Positions 32,053-43,081 of a DNA stretch of 64,000 nt are shown piece by piece (position 1 is the stretch's first letter; every line of letters starts with the position of its first letter). The notes under the pieces are model-generated. The model was given only the letters and a program-made list of their open reading frames with translations. It did no database searches and had not been told where the DNA came from. The stretch lies in the NCBI GenBank assembly GCA_958510825.1, contig OY294054.1:6867683-6931682 (forward strand), in the 5' to 3' direction. The translations under genes and the position numbers were made by a program. The DNA comes from Brachypterus glaber. Its lineage: Eukaryota; Arthropoda; Insecta; Coleoptera; Kateretidae.

Positions 32053-32690
32053 TTATATTTCACATTCTAAATCTTCTTCAGACCCCCTCACAACGGAATG
32101 TGGGGGTTCTTCCAACGCCCAAAATAGATTCAATGTTAAATCTAAAGATTCTGCGACTGTTAAAAAACTATAATTAAAACTGGCTTTTTCTAAATTTACT
32201 TTCCCCATTAATATCCACCCCAAGCTGGTATTTATGGCCGTTGGTTGATGCGTATCTTCTGATATCTTTCCATCTAATATTTCTGTAAATAATTGTGCCC
32301 CTAAAAGCATTTCTACCGAACCAGGCTAATTAAATAATGGATCCGCCAATTTTTTTTTTTTTTTATATGTTCCAGATTATCCAACCGGAATGTTGTTTTT
32401 GGCATTTCTAAACAAATTTTTGGTATAATTATTGCGTCTATAATCAAGGGATCAAGGTTTTGAATTTTATACTTAATATTACAAGTTGTTATACCGTTTG
32501 CCTTTACTGAAACTTCACCCAAACCTATTGTACTGCTATTTAATCTAGAACGTTTCAAACCTAACTTACTAACGCATGAATCTGTGATATAACAAGATTG
32601 TGATCCCGGATCACAGATTGCACGAATGGTGCAAGGATTTCCAAAACTATCTAAAATATCTACCTGTGCTGTTGCTAATAAAACTGTACA
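32053..32690 (-). pseudogene. BEL/Pao-2 protease and Pol N-terminus
   Basis: From 32690 leftwards: AQVDILDSFGNPCTIRAICD, then PGSQSCYIT. Together they give the D-P-G-S active site, a proline where Thr/Ser/Cys is usual. Then KRSRLNSSTIGLGEVSVKA and DAIIIPKICLEMPKT; a frame change occurs near 32315. Frame 32310-32053 has MLLGAQLFTEILDG, TSLGWILMGKV and LFWALEEPPH, all typical of the Pao spacer between protease and RT. Confidence 0.8.
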
Positions 32691-33195
32691 TCTATTTTTG
32701 TATCGCTTGCTAATAAAGTTGTGTCTGTACTTGAATTATCTACTTTACCGACTTTATTTTCGGAGGGTTTTTCCACGACTCTACTATTATAACTATTAAT
32801 TTTTGGATTCTGAAAATTCAATAACGTGTGATGAGGTCCTGAACACTCCCCACATTTGGAACGTGACCTACATGCTCCAATTAAGTGGTAAGAACTTAAA
32901 CAATTGAGACAAATTTTACTATTCTTAGCTACTGTGTATCTATCCTGAGGCGTTTTTTCTAAAAATGCGGGACAATTGCTAATAAAATGTGCCTTTTGAC
33001 ACAAGCCACAACATGCAGTACGGTTATTAGTAGTTAAAAATGAATTAACGTTTGCCCTGTTGCGATTCTGTTGACTATAGTGTGCGGCATGAAAAGCTGT
33101 CTTTTTTGAGTCTACAGCCTCCAATGATTGACAATGTGCGGAAATGAAAATAAAGAATCGTATGAAGGAATTTCGCTAGAGTTTTGTTTATTTTC
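32675..33195 (-). pseudogene. BEL/Pao-2 Gag C-terminal part with zinc knuckles
   Basis: Frame 33124-32675 begins EAVDSKKTAFHAAHYSQ and contains CCGLCQKAHFISNCPAFLEK, KICLNCLSSYHLIGACRS and KCGECSGPHHTLLNFQ, the triple Cys/His array of Pao Gag proteins. Upstream, up to the foldback border at 33195, the translation NSSEIPSYDSLFSF then HCQSLEAV continues the family consensus but needs one frame change. Confidence 0.82.
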
Positions 33196-36100
33196 AAAGA
33201 ACCACGCACAAACCTTATGGGTTCTAGCCCCCGGTTAAATTTGATAAAATTTTAATATGTTCTAGAACTAAACCTTCGAATAGTGTTCACGGGCACAAAG
33301 CTCTAAGACTTATAGATTTGCCTCCCCAGGCCTCTAAACTTGGCAATAATTGAATATATTTTCTGATATAACTCATTAACGAAAACAGATATTGAGATGG
33401 GACTTCCACCAAAATACTTTCAGAATAATTCATTCTTTATTTTTAAGGTCAGTGCCGTCCGAAAAAGGGGTTTAATTTTTTTTTGAATATAATTTTCATA
33501 TATTTTCTTGGACGCCTATGACTTTTCTGAAAGTTTTAAGCTGTAAACAACGTTACGAACCTTTGCTTTACAACATTTGACCAGTGGTATCCTAAGTTTA
33601 TATTTGATTTAAAAAGTTGCTTTTTTTACGTACGCTACTGCTTAAACAGTAAAGATAGATTTAGAGCTTTTTCACTTATACAGGGTACAATACTTCGGTA
33701 ACAATCTATAAATGATTTATTAATACATTTTATTAATACACAAAAAAGTTTTGTAAGGAAATAGACAAAAAAAATTGAAAAAATCAATTTATTTTTTTTT
33801 TAGTAACGGTTAAAATCGTTTAAATTAAAATATGTTATAGGTCTTACCTTACTGATCAAAGGTCTTCATATACACGGAAGTACAATAGTTTTTTTTGCTA
33901 GAGCTCATTAATATTGAAAATTCGTAGTTTTTTTTTTGATATATGACTTTTAAACAAGAAATAATATTGAGATGGTTACTCAAACATAAATTCTTAAAAT
34001 AACCTATATTTTATTTTTATGTCAGTGGCGTCCCCAAAATTGGTATTTTTTTGTAATAGTTTAGCTGCAAAATTGATACGATACGCATTGATACTGCCCA
34101 GATCACGTGTTAGTTACTTAAAAAATGTTCTTTAGTTTAATTTAATTAGTGAAGTTAAAAAAAACATCTGTAGTATTTTATTAACATGAATATTAACGTA
34201 GTAATATATTTCTTAAAAAGTAAAACATTATTAATATATTATTTTAAGTTTCATTTTTTGGAATACAGTAACATGACAAGTGCAATTCTGGGTTAAAGGA
34301 TTATTGCATAAAACCATTTACCTAACTGCCAGTGAATTTAATATCTTTTTACAAGAAATAGGGTTTTAGATTAAGTATGTTCAAAAAGGCATCATATCAG
34401 TTTATTTTCGACTTGGACTATTTAATAGCGTCCTCAAAAGTGTTTAAAAGACTTTTTTCTATTTTTCGACTCTTATAAGCTCATAATCACACGCATTTTG
34501 CGTGTTCTTATAGGCCCATAAGAAGTCTGTACTTTTTGTTCTTTGGGGTTGGCAACAGACCTGGCCTATCGCTTGACGTTTTCCGTGCAAATGTCAATGT
34601 CGCTTTAAAGTTGAATTTTCTACAAAATTTTGTGTTTAGGTTATTTTTACCATGTTAAAATTGTGGCTTGGTTAATTGCAGTAAAAAAGAGAAGAGATGA
34701 CTATAAAATATATCAAAATATCATTTGTTCTTAGAACTTTAAACGTGGTATAAACTGTAATGCCAATCCAAAACCAAAATCCTCATCAATTTAAATGTAA
34801 GTTTTTTTTAATTTTAGAGCAAAGTAGAAAAAATTGTATAAAGCACTCGTTTCATAACACGTTTTTAGCGCACTAGTACTTAAGAAAACTCGCCGCGGCT
34901 CGTTTTCTAAACTTGTACTTGTGCGCTAAAAACGTATGTTATGAAACTAGTACTTTAATATACTATTTAAATATAAAGGTGAATATCAGATTTAAAATTC
35001 ATGCTTTATTTAGTCGTATTTTTGGGTAAGATCCAAAAACAGAAAATAAAGGTAATAAAATTGTTGTCGGCAAGAAAGTATATGCTGTTTAAAAAGGGAT
35101 AATCCATTTAGGTATATTAATCTAAACTAATAAACGAATTAGTTATGTATGTGGTCACATGTGAGAAGTATACAAGTTCAAACAGTACCGGCTTAAGTAA
35201 CAAGGCGACCAAGTAACCTCCCAGGAGTTACTTTATTTTTTTAATTTTTAATTTAATTTTAATCTTAATAACTTAAAATTAAAAAAAAATCGCCTGTGGC
35301 ATGTTTTATAGGAGCTCTTACCTGCTCATCCAGATTATGCCAGATGTTGCATGCAGTAACCCTGTTTTTGTATATTTCGTTTAAAGTTTTTCACTTTTTA
35401 GGTTAATACTTGTAAATGGAATGTAGGTATTTTGTAATCTTGGACCTTGGGCCACTTAAAATTCATTTCTAAAAAATTAAATATTTAATTAAATAGTCCA
35501 AGTCGAAATTCAAAAGCATAAATAAACTGATCTCATGCCTTTTTTAACATACTTATTCTAAAACCCTATTTCTTGTAAAAAGATATTAAATTCACTTGCA
35601 CTTAGGGGAACGTTCAAGTATTACGTAACGCAAATTTTGATCATTTTGGACCGACCGACTTGTCATGTTACTGCATTCCAAAAAATGTAATTTATAATAA
35701 TATATTAATAATGTTTTTCTTTTTAAGAAATATATTACTAAGTTAATATTCATGTTAATAAAATACTACAGATGACAAAAATCAATGCGGATCAGTTGCT
35801 GTGTAAACATCCCATTTGATAAAAAATATATCAGTACTTAGAAAATGAAACTGAAATATTTTTTTTTTAACTTTTTAATTAAATTAAACTAAAGAACATT
35901 TTTTTAAGTAACTAACACGTGATCTGAGCAGTGTCGTGTCAATTTTGCAGAAAATCTATAATCTATCTATTTTTAACTTTTTAATTAAATTAAACTAAAG
36001 AACATTTTTTTAAGTAACTAACACGTGATCTGAGCAGTGTCGTATAAATTTTGCAGCAAATCTATAACAAAAAAATACCAATTTTGGGGATGCCACTGAT

Positions 36101-36902
36101 ACAAAAATAAAATATAGGTTATTTTAAGAATTTATGTTTCAGTAACCATCTCAATATTATTTCTTGTTTAGAAGTTATATATCAAAAAAAAAGTACGAAT
36201 TTTCAATATCAATGAGCTCTAGCAAAAAAACTACAGCACTTAGAGTTTCGTGTCTGGACTTTTGATCAGTAAAGTAAGATCTGTAACAAATTTTAATTTT
36301 AGCGATTTTAACGGTTTCTAAAAAAATAAATTGATTTTTTCATTTTTTTTGTCTATTTCCTTACAAAACTTTTTTATATATTAAAAAAAGTATTAATAAA
36401 TCATTTCTAGATTGTTACCGAAGTATTGTACCCTGCATAAGTGAAAAGGCCCTAAATCTATCTTTACTGTTTAAGCAGTAGCGTACGTAAAAAATGAAAC
36501 TTTTTAAATAAAATATAAACTTAGGATACCACTGGTCAAATGTTGTAAAGCAAAGGTTCGCAACGTTGTTTACAACTTTTCAGAAAATTCATTGGCGTCC
36601 AAGAAAATATATAAAAATTATATTAAAAAAAAGTTAAACCCCTTTTTCGGACTGACCTTAAAAATAAAGAATGAATTATTCTAAGTATTTTGGTAAAAGT
36701 CCCATCTCAATATCTTTTTTCGTTAATGAATTATACCAAAAAATATATTCAATTATTGCCAAGTTTAGAGGGATGGGAAGGCAAATCTATAAGACTTAGA
36801 GCTTTGTGCACTATTTATCAGAAGGTTTAGTTCTATAACATATTAAAATTTTATCAAATTTAACCGGGGGCCAGAACCCATAAGGTTTGTGGGTGGTCCT
36901 TT
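33196..36902. mobile_element. Giant foldback element (3.7 kb), arms ~1.2-1.4 kb
   Basis: Left end AAAGAACCACGCACAAACC matches, inverted, the right end GGTTTGTGGGTGGTCCTTT. Complementarity continues for over 1.2 kb: GGTTCTAGCCCCCGGTTAAA, ACCAGTGGTATCCTAAGTTT, TTTGTAAGGAAATAGAC, TTAAGAATTTATGTTT and CACGTGTTAGTTACTT all recur inverted on the right. Arms end near 34425 and 35490, leaving a ~1-kb non-repeated loop without clear genes. The right arm has a ~90-bp tandem duplication (about 35872-36060) and a MITE M1 remnant. No convincing target duplication. It interrupts BEL/Pao-2 gag. Confidence 0.85.
35605..35655. repeat. Left end of MITE M1 inside foldback arm
   Basis: GGGGAACGTTCAAGTATTAC followed by GTAACGCAAATTTTGATCAT and TTTGGACC matches the M1 left terminus. 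TTA precedes it. The left arm of the surrounding foldback lacks it. Confidence 0.75.
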
Positions 36903-37408
36903 AGTGCATAATGTCCTGGAAGCTTTTCAAAAACTAAACAAATAATAAATAACTCCATTCATTGGTTGGGAGTCCTAAATTATGTAATGCTGCTAAATTT
37001 TCTGACATGGTTGTTATGAGGTGACGCAGAGTATTGGCATTATCTTGAACTATATTAGGCAATGATTTTATTTTACTATAATAAGTGTCTGCTAAAAGAC
37101 GCTTATTTTCATATCTATCAAATTTTGTAAAGCTACTGAGTAATTTGAGGCTATTAATGGAAGGCTACGTACGATACTCAATGGCTCACCACTCAAACTA
37201 ACCAAGTAGTGATATTTTTGGATTTCACTAAGGCTCATGTCTAAATGAATAAGTCACCTGAATACTCCTATAAAAGCGGCCCAATTTTCAAATTGACCAT
37301 AAAAATGTAACAAATTAATATCTGGCAGTTTTACTGCTCGTTTTGAAGAACTAGCCTGTTTCTATTGGATGATAGGCCAAAAATGGTTTCGTGAGTGATA
37401 CGTATTGC
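36903..37408 (-). pseudogene. BEL/Pao-2 Gag core
   Basis: On the minus strand, 37360-37150 encodes KLPDINLLHFYGQFENWAAF and IGVF, a stop, then LSEIQKYHYLVSLSGEPLSI and VRSLP. These match the conserved Pao Gag core (a K-L-P-x-I-x-L-P-x-F-x-G block, then an L-S-E-I-x-K-x-x-Y-L block). Near 36990-36905 the translation has NLGLPTNEWSYLLFV and SFQDIMH, ending where the foldback begins. One in-frame stop lies near 37260 and another near 36935. Confidence 0.8.
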
Positions 37409-37412
37409 TATA

Positions 37413-38795
37413 TGAGGAGTGCCGAATCAAAAGGGGTACATCTGCACTAAATCACATTTTTCAGTATAAGCCAAAAACTAATAATTTCTAAACGGTTCAA
37501 AAATTAATTAAAATTGTAGTTGATTCTGATAGACAGTTATAAGTATACAATATACATAATATCACTTAAATCAAATTTGCTGTAAATATAAAAGAAATTT
37601 GAAGATGACCCCCTTTTGATGCGGCACGTGCAGATGATCCCCTTTTGATCCGGCAAAATTAACATGATTTCACAATATTTTTTATATGGGGATTTTTAAG
37701 GTCGCTGAGTCTAAATCTGTTAAAAAATGTTCTAACTCCACCCCCGGGAGGGAAGGATATTTTTTAAATGTTTTTAATATTTTCGTCAAAATCTGCATAT
37801 ATGGGTTTTTAAAGTTTAAAGTTTAAACTGAATATAATAATAATTTTTTTCCACCCCGAGAGGATGGGAGGTGATTAATCTTAAATATCTACAATATTTT
37901 CGTAAAAAACGGTATCTAGGGGTTGTCGAGGTCGCTAAAAATGACCCCACCCCCAGGCAGGGGTTAATTATTTTTTAAAAATCACAATAGTTTCGTAAAA
38001 CATGGTATTTTAGGGATTATGAGGTAGCTGAAACTGAATCAGATAATAGAACAAATTAAACTCGACGGAGGGCTGGGGGGTAATTAATTTTATATATTTA
38101 CATTATTTTAGTAAAAAATGGTATAGAGGGGTTTTTAACGTGGCTGAAATTGAATAAAATAATAAAAAAATCTTACTTTACCACCTGAGGGGTGGGGGGT
38201 AATTTTACTTAAAGTTGGTATATTGGGGTTTGGACGTTTTTTTCACGAAAACTACCGCCCCCCTAGGAGGTGGAATTAGAAAAAAAATATTGTCAGATTT
38301 AGCTTTGTCCACCCCAAAAACGCCTTTATAAAAAATTTGACGAAAATATTGAAAACATTTAAAAATATTTACCCCCTTTACCCCGCGGGGGTTGAGTCAA
38401 AAAAAACCTCAAAAACACCTATATAGAAATTTTCAAATTTTTGTGAAATATATTGTATTTTTTTGTATGATTTTTTTTATTAAACCAAGGCGGCTTTTTC
38501 TCAGCTTAAGCAGGGAAAGCAAAACAGTAATACAGATCTCCAGGGCCCGTTCCATAACTCAAAATTTGCAATTATGTGACATAACTTATGTTATTATTTC
38601 TTGCTTAATACAAAGCTACTTGAATTTAATGCACATGACTCCTTTGATGCGGCAATTTTAGTGTAGATTGCTTAAAGTGCCCTTTGGCAAATTTTTTTTT
38701 CGTAGAATTATTTGTTAGTCCCCACCATTGCCTTAACCATCAATAACTCATTTTTTTTAAATGCAGATGTACCCCTTTTGATCCGGCACTCCTCA
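37413..38795. mobile_element. TIR element with internal ~120-bp tandem units
   Basis: Terminal inverted repeats TGAGGAGTGCCG(A/G)ATCAAA continue to GGGGTACATCTGCA on both sides. They are flanked by TATA (37409-37412 and 38796-38799), so a TA or TATA target is likely. The interior (about 37680-38410) has about six imperfect ~120-bp repeats, each with TTTCGT(A/C)AAA, (T)GGTAT, GGGGTTTTTA, a C-rich GACCCCACCCCC block and a G-rich partner. No transposase. It is inserted between two parts of BEL/Pao-2 gag. Confidence 0.75.
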
Positions 38796-38799
38796 TATA

Positions 38800-38985
38800 T
38801 GTATCTTCGACTTTATTACGAGATGTTGTTTCATGTTTAATATCATCGTCCAGTGACCCAGAAATAGCTACTTGCTTAGTGGAAATTAACTCTAAAATTT
38901 CCTCACTGAGTTTTTGTACTGCTTTATAGCTTAATTCTGCCAAACTAAAACTACTAAGCGCTTTTACCCGTTCTAATTTTTGCAA
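38800..38985 (-). pseudogene. BEL/Pao-2 Gag N-terminal part
   Basis: Minus-strand frame with KLERVKALSSFSLAELSYKA, then KLSEEILELI and SGSLDDDIKHETTSRNKVED, the helical N-terminal segment that precedes the Gag core in Pao elements. Its frame runs straight into the TIR element at 38795, so the last codons are not Gag. No start signal or LTR was found beyond 39000; 39000-39517 is AT-rich and uninformative. Confidence 0.65.
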
Positions 38986-39517
38986 TTCTTTGATTAACTA
39001 AAATGTGATACTGTTCCATGATTACTATTAAACACTTAAACTAGTTTCGTAAAATAAACTGAAATTTTCCTTTCAATTGGAGGAAAATTAATTTTCTTTG
39101 ACGAAAATGCGTAAAAAAAAAGTTTGGAAATTATCCAAGTCCGCACTGACACAGAAAAATAAAATAACTTTGCTAAATTTTATTTATTCCTTTGAAAAAA
39201 TTCTAAAAATCGAAAATCTAAAAATTCCAAAAATCCCGTCCGCCCCTTGCGCTATGCGAGAAAGAAACAGCTATCGAATGATAACCACGTGCATTTTTTA
39301 TGCTACTAAAAAAAATTGCTTACTTTGTATATTTTATCTAATTGAATAAATTGATTTAATTAAACCGATGTTTAAATGAATGCGAACTAGCTATACTAAA
39401 TTATATCTGCGAATAACCCATAAAAATGTGCGAAAATGCTATCTATAACTATCACGAGCGAAACTATCTTATCTATAAAATGCGTAATTATTTCCCAAAA
39501 ACACGAAAATTACCTAA

Positions 39518-41000
39518 GGTGTAATCCATTGAATATCGTCCAGCATAGGGCGCTCGACCATTTTCAAATTTAATATTATTTTGCCTGTTGTTTACCCTAT
39601 ATATGTATACTTTAAAACCAATGTTAGAATATTTTTATTTTGCTTCAGTTGGGGGTGGCCACCCTATAAACTTTGCTTTTTTTTTAATTTTTGCATGTTA
39701 GGGAAATTTAAATTTCTGTTATTAAATGAGCTTGCGATATGAAACAAAAAATATTTTTTTAAGCATACAATGGGCTAAATTTTTTGTTTAAAAGACTTTT
39801 TTCTAAATAAAATCAAAATAGGTGAAAATTTTATCCGAAATTTGATATAAAATTTAATAAAATGACGATTTTTAAATTTTAATATTTTCTTATTGGGGGT
39901 TGAGGGGGTGATTTTTTTTTATAAATAGGGACCTATAATTACTATACACTGTTAAAATTTCAAACCAAAATATTTACGTAATATTTTTTTATAAAGCTTC
40001 AAAAATACTACTTTTACGAAATTATTCAATATTTGAGCCTCAATATCTCAGGGGTAACTAAATTTAAAAATCTGAAATTTTTACACATAAGAGCTCTATG
40101 TTAGCAATACATAAAAAAATTCAAGAATGTGTTTTGCTTTAAATTAAAATTATATGAAAAAACATATCACCGAAATTTATTAATTTAATAAACGACAATC
40201 CTACCTACGAATTAATTAGATAATAACTCCGGCTCCCTCAGTAATCTATTTTAAAAAAAATTATACAGATATAAATACAAAAGCTTTTAAAGGACTAATT
40301 TAGTTTAAGCAAAACTTTTAAAGGTGTATGTTTAATTATGGAGTGCTCTATTGGAAAATATATAGAAGAAGAATGTCATAAGAATGTATGTAAAAATACA
40401 AAAAAACAGTTAAATCTATTCTTGATTATAGCAGTGAAGATCAAATTTTGATAAAATGGAGAGTAAATGAAGATGTTGTCTCAATTTGTGAAAGTAGTAT
40501 TTTTGAAGCTTTATAAAAAAATATTACGTAAATATTTTGGTTTGAAATTTTAACAGTGTATAGTAATTATAGGTCCCTATTTATAAAAAAATTCACCCTC
40601 TCAATTGTTGAAGAAAAGAAAATATTAAAATTTAAAAATCGTCATTTTATTAAATTTTATATCAAATTTCGGATACAATTTTCACTTATTTTGAATTTAT
40701 TTAAAAAAAAGTCTTTCAAACAAAAAATATAGCCCATCGTATGCTTAAAAAGAAAATTTTTGTTTTATATCGCTAGCTTATTTCATAACTGAGAAATTTA
40801 AATTTCCGCAAAATACAAAAATCAATAAAATGCAAATTTCAGAGGGGGACCACGCCTAACCAAAGCAATGTAAAAATAAAATAAAACTGGTTTTGAAGTA
40901 CACATATATAGATTTAACAATACAAAAAAAAATAATTAATTTGGAACTGGTCGAGCGCCCAAATAATTCAAAAGTGGACGGTTCTCAATGGATTACGCCC
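39518..41000. mobile_element. Harbinger-like foldback element, ~480-bp arms
   Basis: The left end GGTGTAATCCATTGA matches inverted the right end TCAATGGATTACGCCC, and TAA flanks both sides (39515-39517 and 41001-41003). Arms of about 480 bp pair through CGAGCGC, GAAATTTAAATTTC, ATATCAAATTTCGGAT and TAGGTCCCTATTTATAA up to about 40025 and 40475. A 3-bp TWA duplication with termini starting GG fits PIF/Harbinger. The central ~450 bp has no transposase. Confidence 0.75.
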
Positions 41001-41121
41001 TAATTTAAACCCTCAAATTAATAAAATCTGGGCTCGAAGACCATGTTTATTGGTGATAACTAGCAAGTGGATTGTAATTTTTTGCTGATTTTAAGAAATA
41101 AAGGAAATAAGGTTACTCACG

Positions 41122-41330
41122 AGGATATGGAGATGTGATATCACAGGCCTGGATAAGGATATATGTCTTCATCCAGGCCTGGTGTGGTTGAATTCCTCTG
41201 TTTGGGTCGTTTAATGTGCGTAGGATATGGAGATGTGATATCACAGGCCTGGATAAGGATATATGTCTTCATCCAGGCCTGGTGTGGTGTTTTATTCCTC
41301 TGTTTGGGTCGTTTAATGTGTGTAGGATTG
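41122..41330. repeat. Two-copy tandem duplication, ~101-bp unit
   Basis: AGGATATGGAGATGTGATAT through TTTAATGTG(C/T)GTAGGAT is repeated, starting about 41122 and 41222. Each copy contains the hairpin-forming pair CAGGCCTGGATAAG / CTTCATCCAGGCCTG. Confidence 0.85.
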
Positions 41331-41441
41331 GGAACTATGATTTATGCGTTGCGAACTAATTATTTTATATTAAATTGCACTATAATTCGAAATGTCGGAA
41401 AGACGCGTCTCTCCCGTTCGTCATTCGCCATCTAAAGAGAT

Positions 41442-42495
41442 CAGGGATGCGGATTTTAAATCGATTCTTTTGAAGATTGATTCTTTCAATACAATTAATC
41501 GATTTTTTGAATCGATTCTTTTACTTTCGATGTTTTCCATAACCGATATTCTTTTTTCTTTGAATCTATCTTATAGAATCGAACAAATTTTTCAGTCAAT
41601 TTCCGCCGGGGTTAAAGCTTTTTTTTCAGAGGTGAGAACCTTTTTTAATTTTTTTTGGCATCAGAATTTCTTAAGCTTCTTCTTCTTCTTCTTCTGTTGG
41701 TTTAATGGCCTCCGCCTTAAGGCTTACCAGCCAGGTCAAGTTTTATTTACTTTTTCCCCTTTTCTTTTACTCCTATATTCAACTTTTTAATTGTTTCCTC
41801 TTCTGCTGATAGTTCTATATTTTCCTCTTAATTTTTTTCAAGAATCTGTCGATTTCTATCGCTAACTGCCAAGTTGGACTGGCTAGTATTGTGTTCATAT
41901 TATTTGGCTGTCCAGTTATATCCAATATTTTGTTATAAAATTCTTTTCTTGTATTCCTTTCCCTTTCACATTCCAGAAATAGGTGATCTAGTGTCTCCTC
42001 TTGTCCACATTCACAATTGGGGCTTTCTTTCACTTTTATCCTATAAAGGTGCGAATTGATGGAGCAGTGTCCCGTTCTCATTCTAGATATGGTTGCAATT
42101 TGTGCTCTAGACAGTTGTTTCCCTAGATACCACGGTTGTTTTGGGATTTTAATGTTCAACTCCCAATACCGACGTCCTTTTAGTTGTGAGTCTTGTGTCC
42201 ACTCTGTCTCCCATTCCCTCTGCATGTTCCTCTTATATTCCTCCGTATAGTCTTGGTAATATATATTATAGTTTTCGTTTTCCCTAGGCAAGTTTCTTCC
42301 TTCGTTAGCTACTTTGTCTGCGTTGTCATTTCCTTTAATTTTGGTATGTGGTTTGGTATATTTCTTAAGCTTGGTTTGTACTATACAATTACTAAACAAA
42401 ATCGAAGATCGATTCTTTAATAATCGATTCGTTTATTACCGATTTTTTCTTGTTTCGATTAGAATCGATTCTTTTGTAAAAGATCGGCATCCCTG
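41442..42495. mobile_element. hAT-like non-autonomous element carrying a LINE fragment
   Basis: 1054 bp with terminal inverted repeats CAGGGATGC(G/C)GAT flanked by a perfect 8-bp duplication AAAGAGAT (41434-41441 and 42496-42503). An 8-bp duplication and CAGGG termini are hAT hallmarks. Subterminal regions are built of repeated TCGATTCTTTT and AATCGATT words on both sides. The middle is occupied by the 3' part of a LINE (41671-42399, minus). No transposase. Confidence 0.82.
41671..42399 (-). pseudogene. I-clade LINE 3' end: RNase H end and C-terminal CCHC domain
   Basis: The minus-strand frame 42399-41815 encodes TKIKGNDNADKVANEGRNLP, the last RNase H motif of I-group LINEs. A Trp/Arg-rich region follows with LSRAQIATISRMRTGHCSIN, then the zinc motif PNCECGQEETLDHLFLECER (Cys-Cys-His-Cys) close to the C-terminus, and it ends at KKIKRKI. 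The 3' untranslated part continues to a (GAA)n-type tail at about 41671-41690 (AGAAGAAGAAGAAGAAG on the minus strand), usual for I/Nimb-type elements. The 5' part is truncated. The open frame itself is intact over 194 codons. Confidence 0.85.
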
Positions 42496-42503
42496 AAAGA
42501 GAT

Positions 42504-43081
42504 GATTGCGCTTGCGCGAACCATCTGTCGTTGCGAAAACGGAAGTTTTTTCGCGCTTAATTTAAATTTAAACTTAAAACTGAAAACTTTATTTATAATT
42601 TTGTAATTTTCAAAATTGTCTTGCAGTTCTAATTAATTTTAGATTATCTTTTAATTATTTTAAGATCAAATGCAATAAAATGAAAAACTGGACATGTTTG
42701 TTGATATTCCTTCCAATAGGCTTTTAGCAGAAGAAACAATAATATTATTGTTTATTCGCATATGAGTAAATAAATATATTTCTACGGGACTAAACCAAGA
42801 TCAAAATTCGAAAAAAAAAATCTCATAATTTTTTACAATTTATGATTAAAATATTCCAACATAGGTCTTGTTGAATAATCTGACGCGGGCTTCGATCGTT
42901 TTCACAAAAAATACTTACTCGTTAAAAAAAAATCATAAAATTCATCATTTTTATCAAAAATTAATTATTCGAGTGCTTTTTTAATATAAATATAACAAGA
43001 GCATTAAACATTTCTGGAAACATTTAGAAAAAGGCTTTGTAGCTATTTTTGCTTTCCCATATTAATATTTTAAAATTTTTG
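42504..43081. other. AT-rich intergenic sequence
   Basis: No gene recognised. 42675-42722 is an inverted copy of 13607-13655 (TTGATATTCCTTCCAATAGG and neighbours), the sequence flanking Repeat A copy 1. Confidence 0.5.

Larger units (their letters stand above)
30830..38985 (-). mobile_element. BEL/Pao-2 retrotransposon, minus strand, with two large insertions
   Basis: Reading leftwards from 38985: Gag N-terminus (38800-38985), a 1.4-kb inverted-repeat element (37413-38795), Gag core (36903-37408), a 3.7-kb foldback (33196-36902), Gag C-terminus with zinc knuckles (32675-33195), protease (32053-32690), RT (31215-32050) and an RNase H trace down to about 30830, where the element is truncated. 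No LTR was identified. It differs from BEL/Pao-1 at most positions, so it is a separate family or an old copy. Confidence 0.85.

Noticed and set aside
33190..36910. Target duplication of the giant foldback
   Set aside because: Flanks (TTTATTTTC and AGTGCATAA) share no direct repeat beyond the terminal A/T run.
42314..42496. Short plus-strand frames within 41874-42496
   Set aside because: They are the complementary strand of the LINE RNase H/CCHC coding region and hAT terminal repeats.
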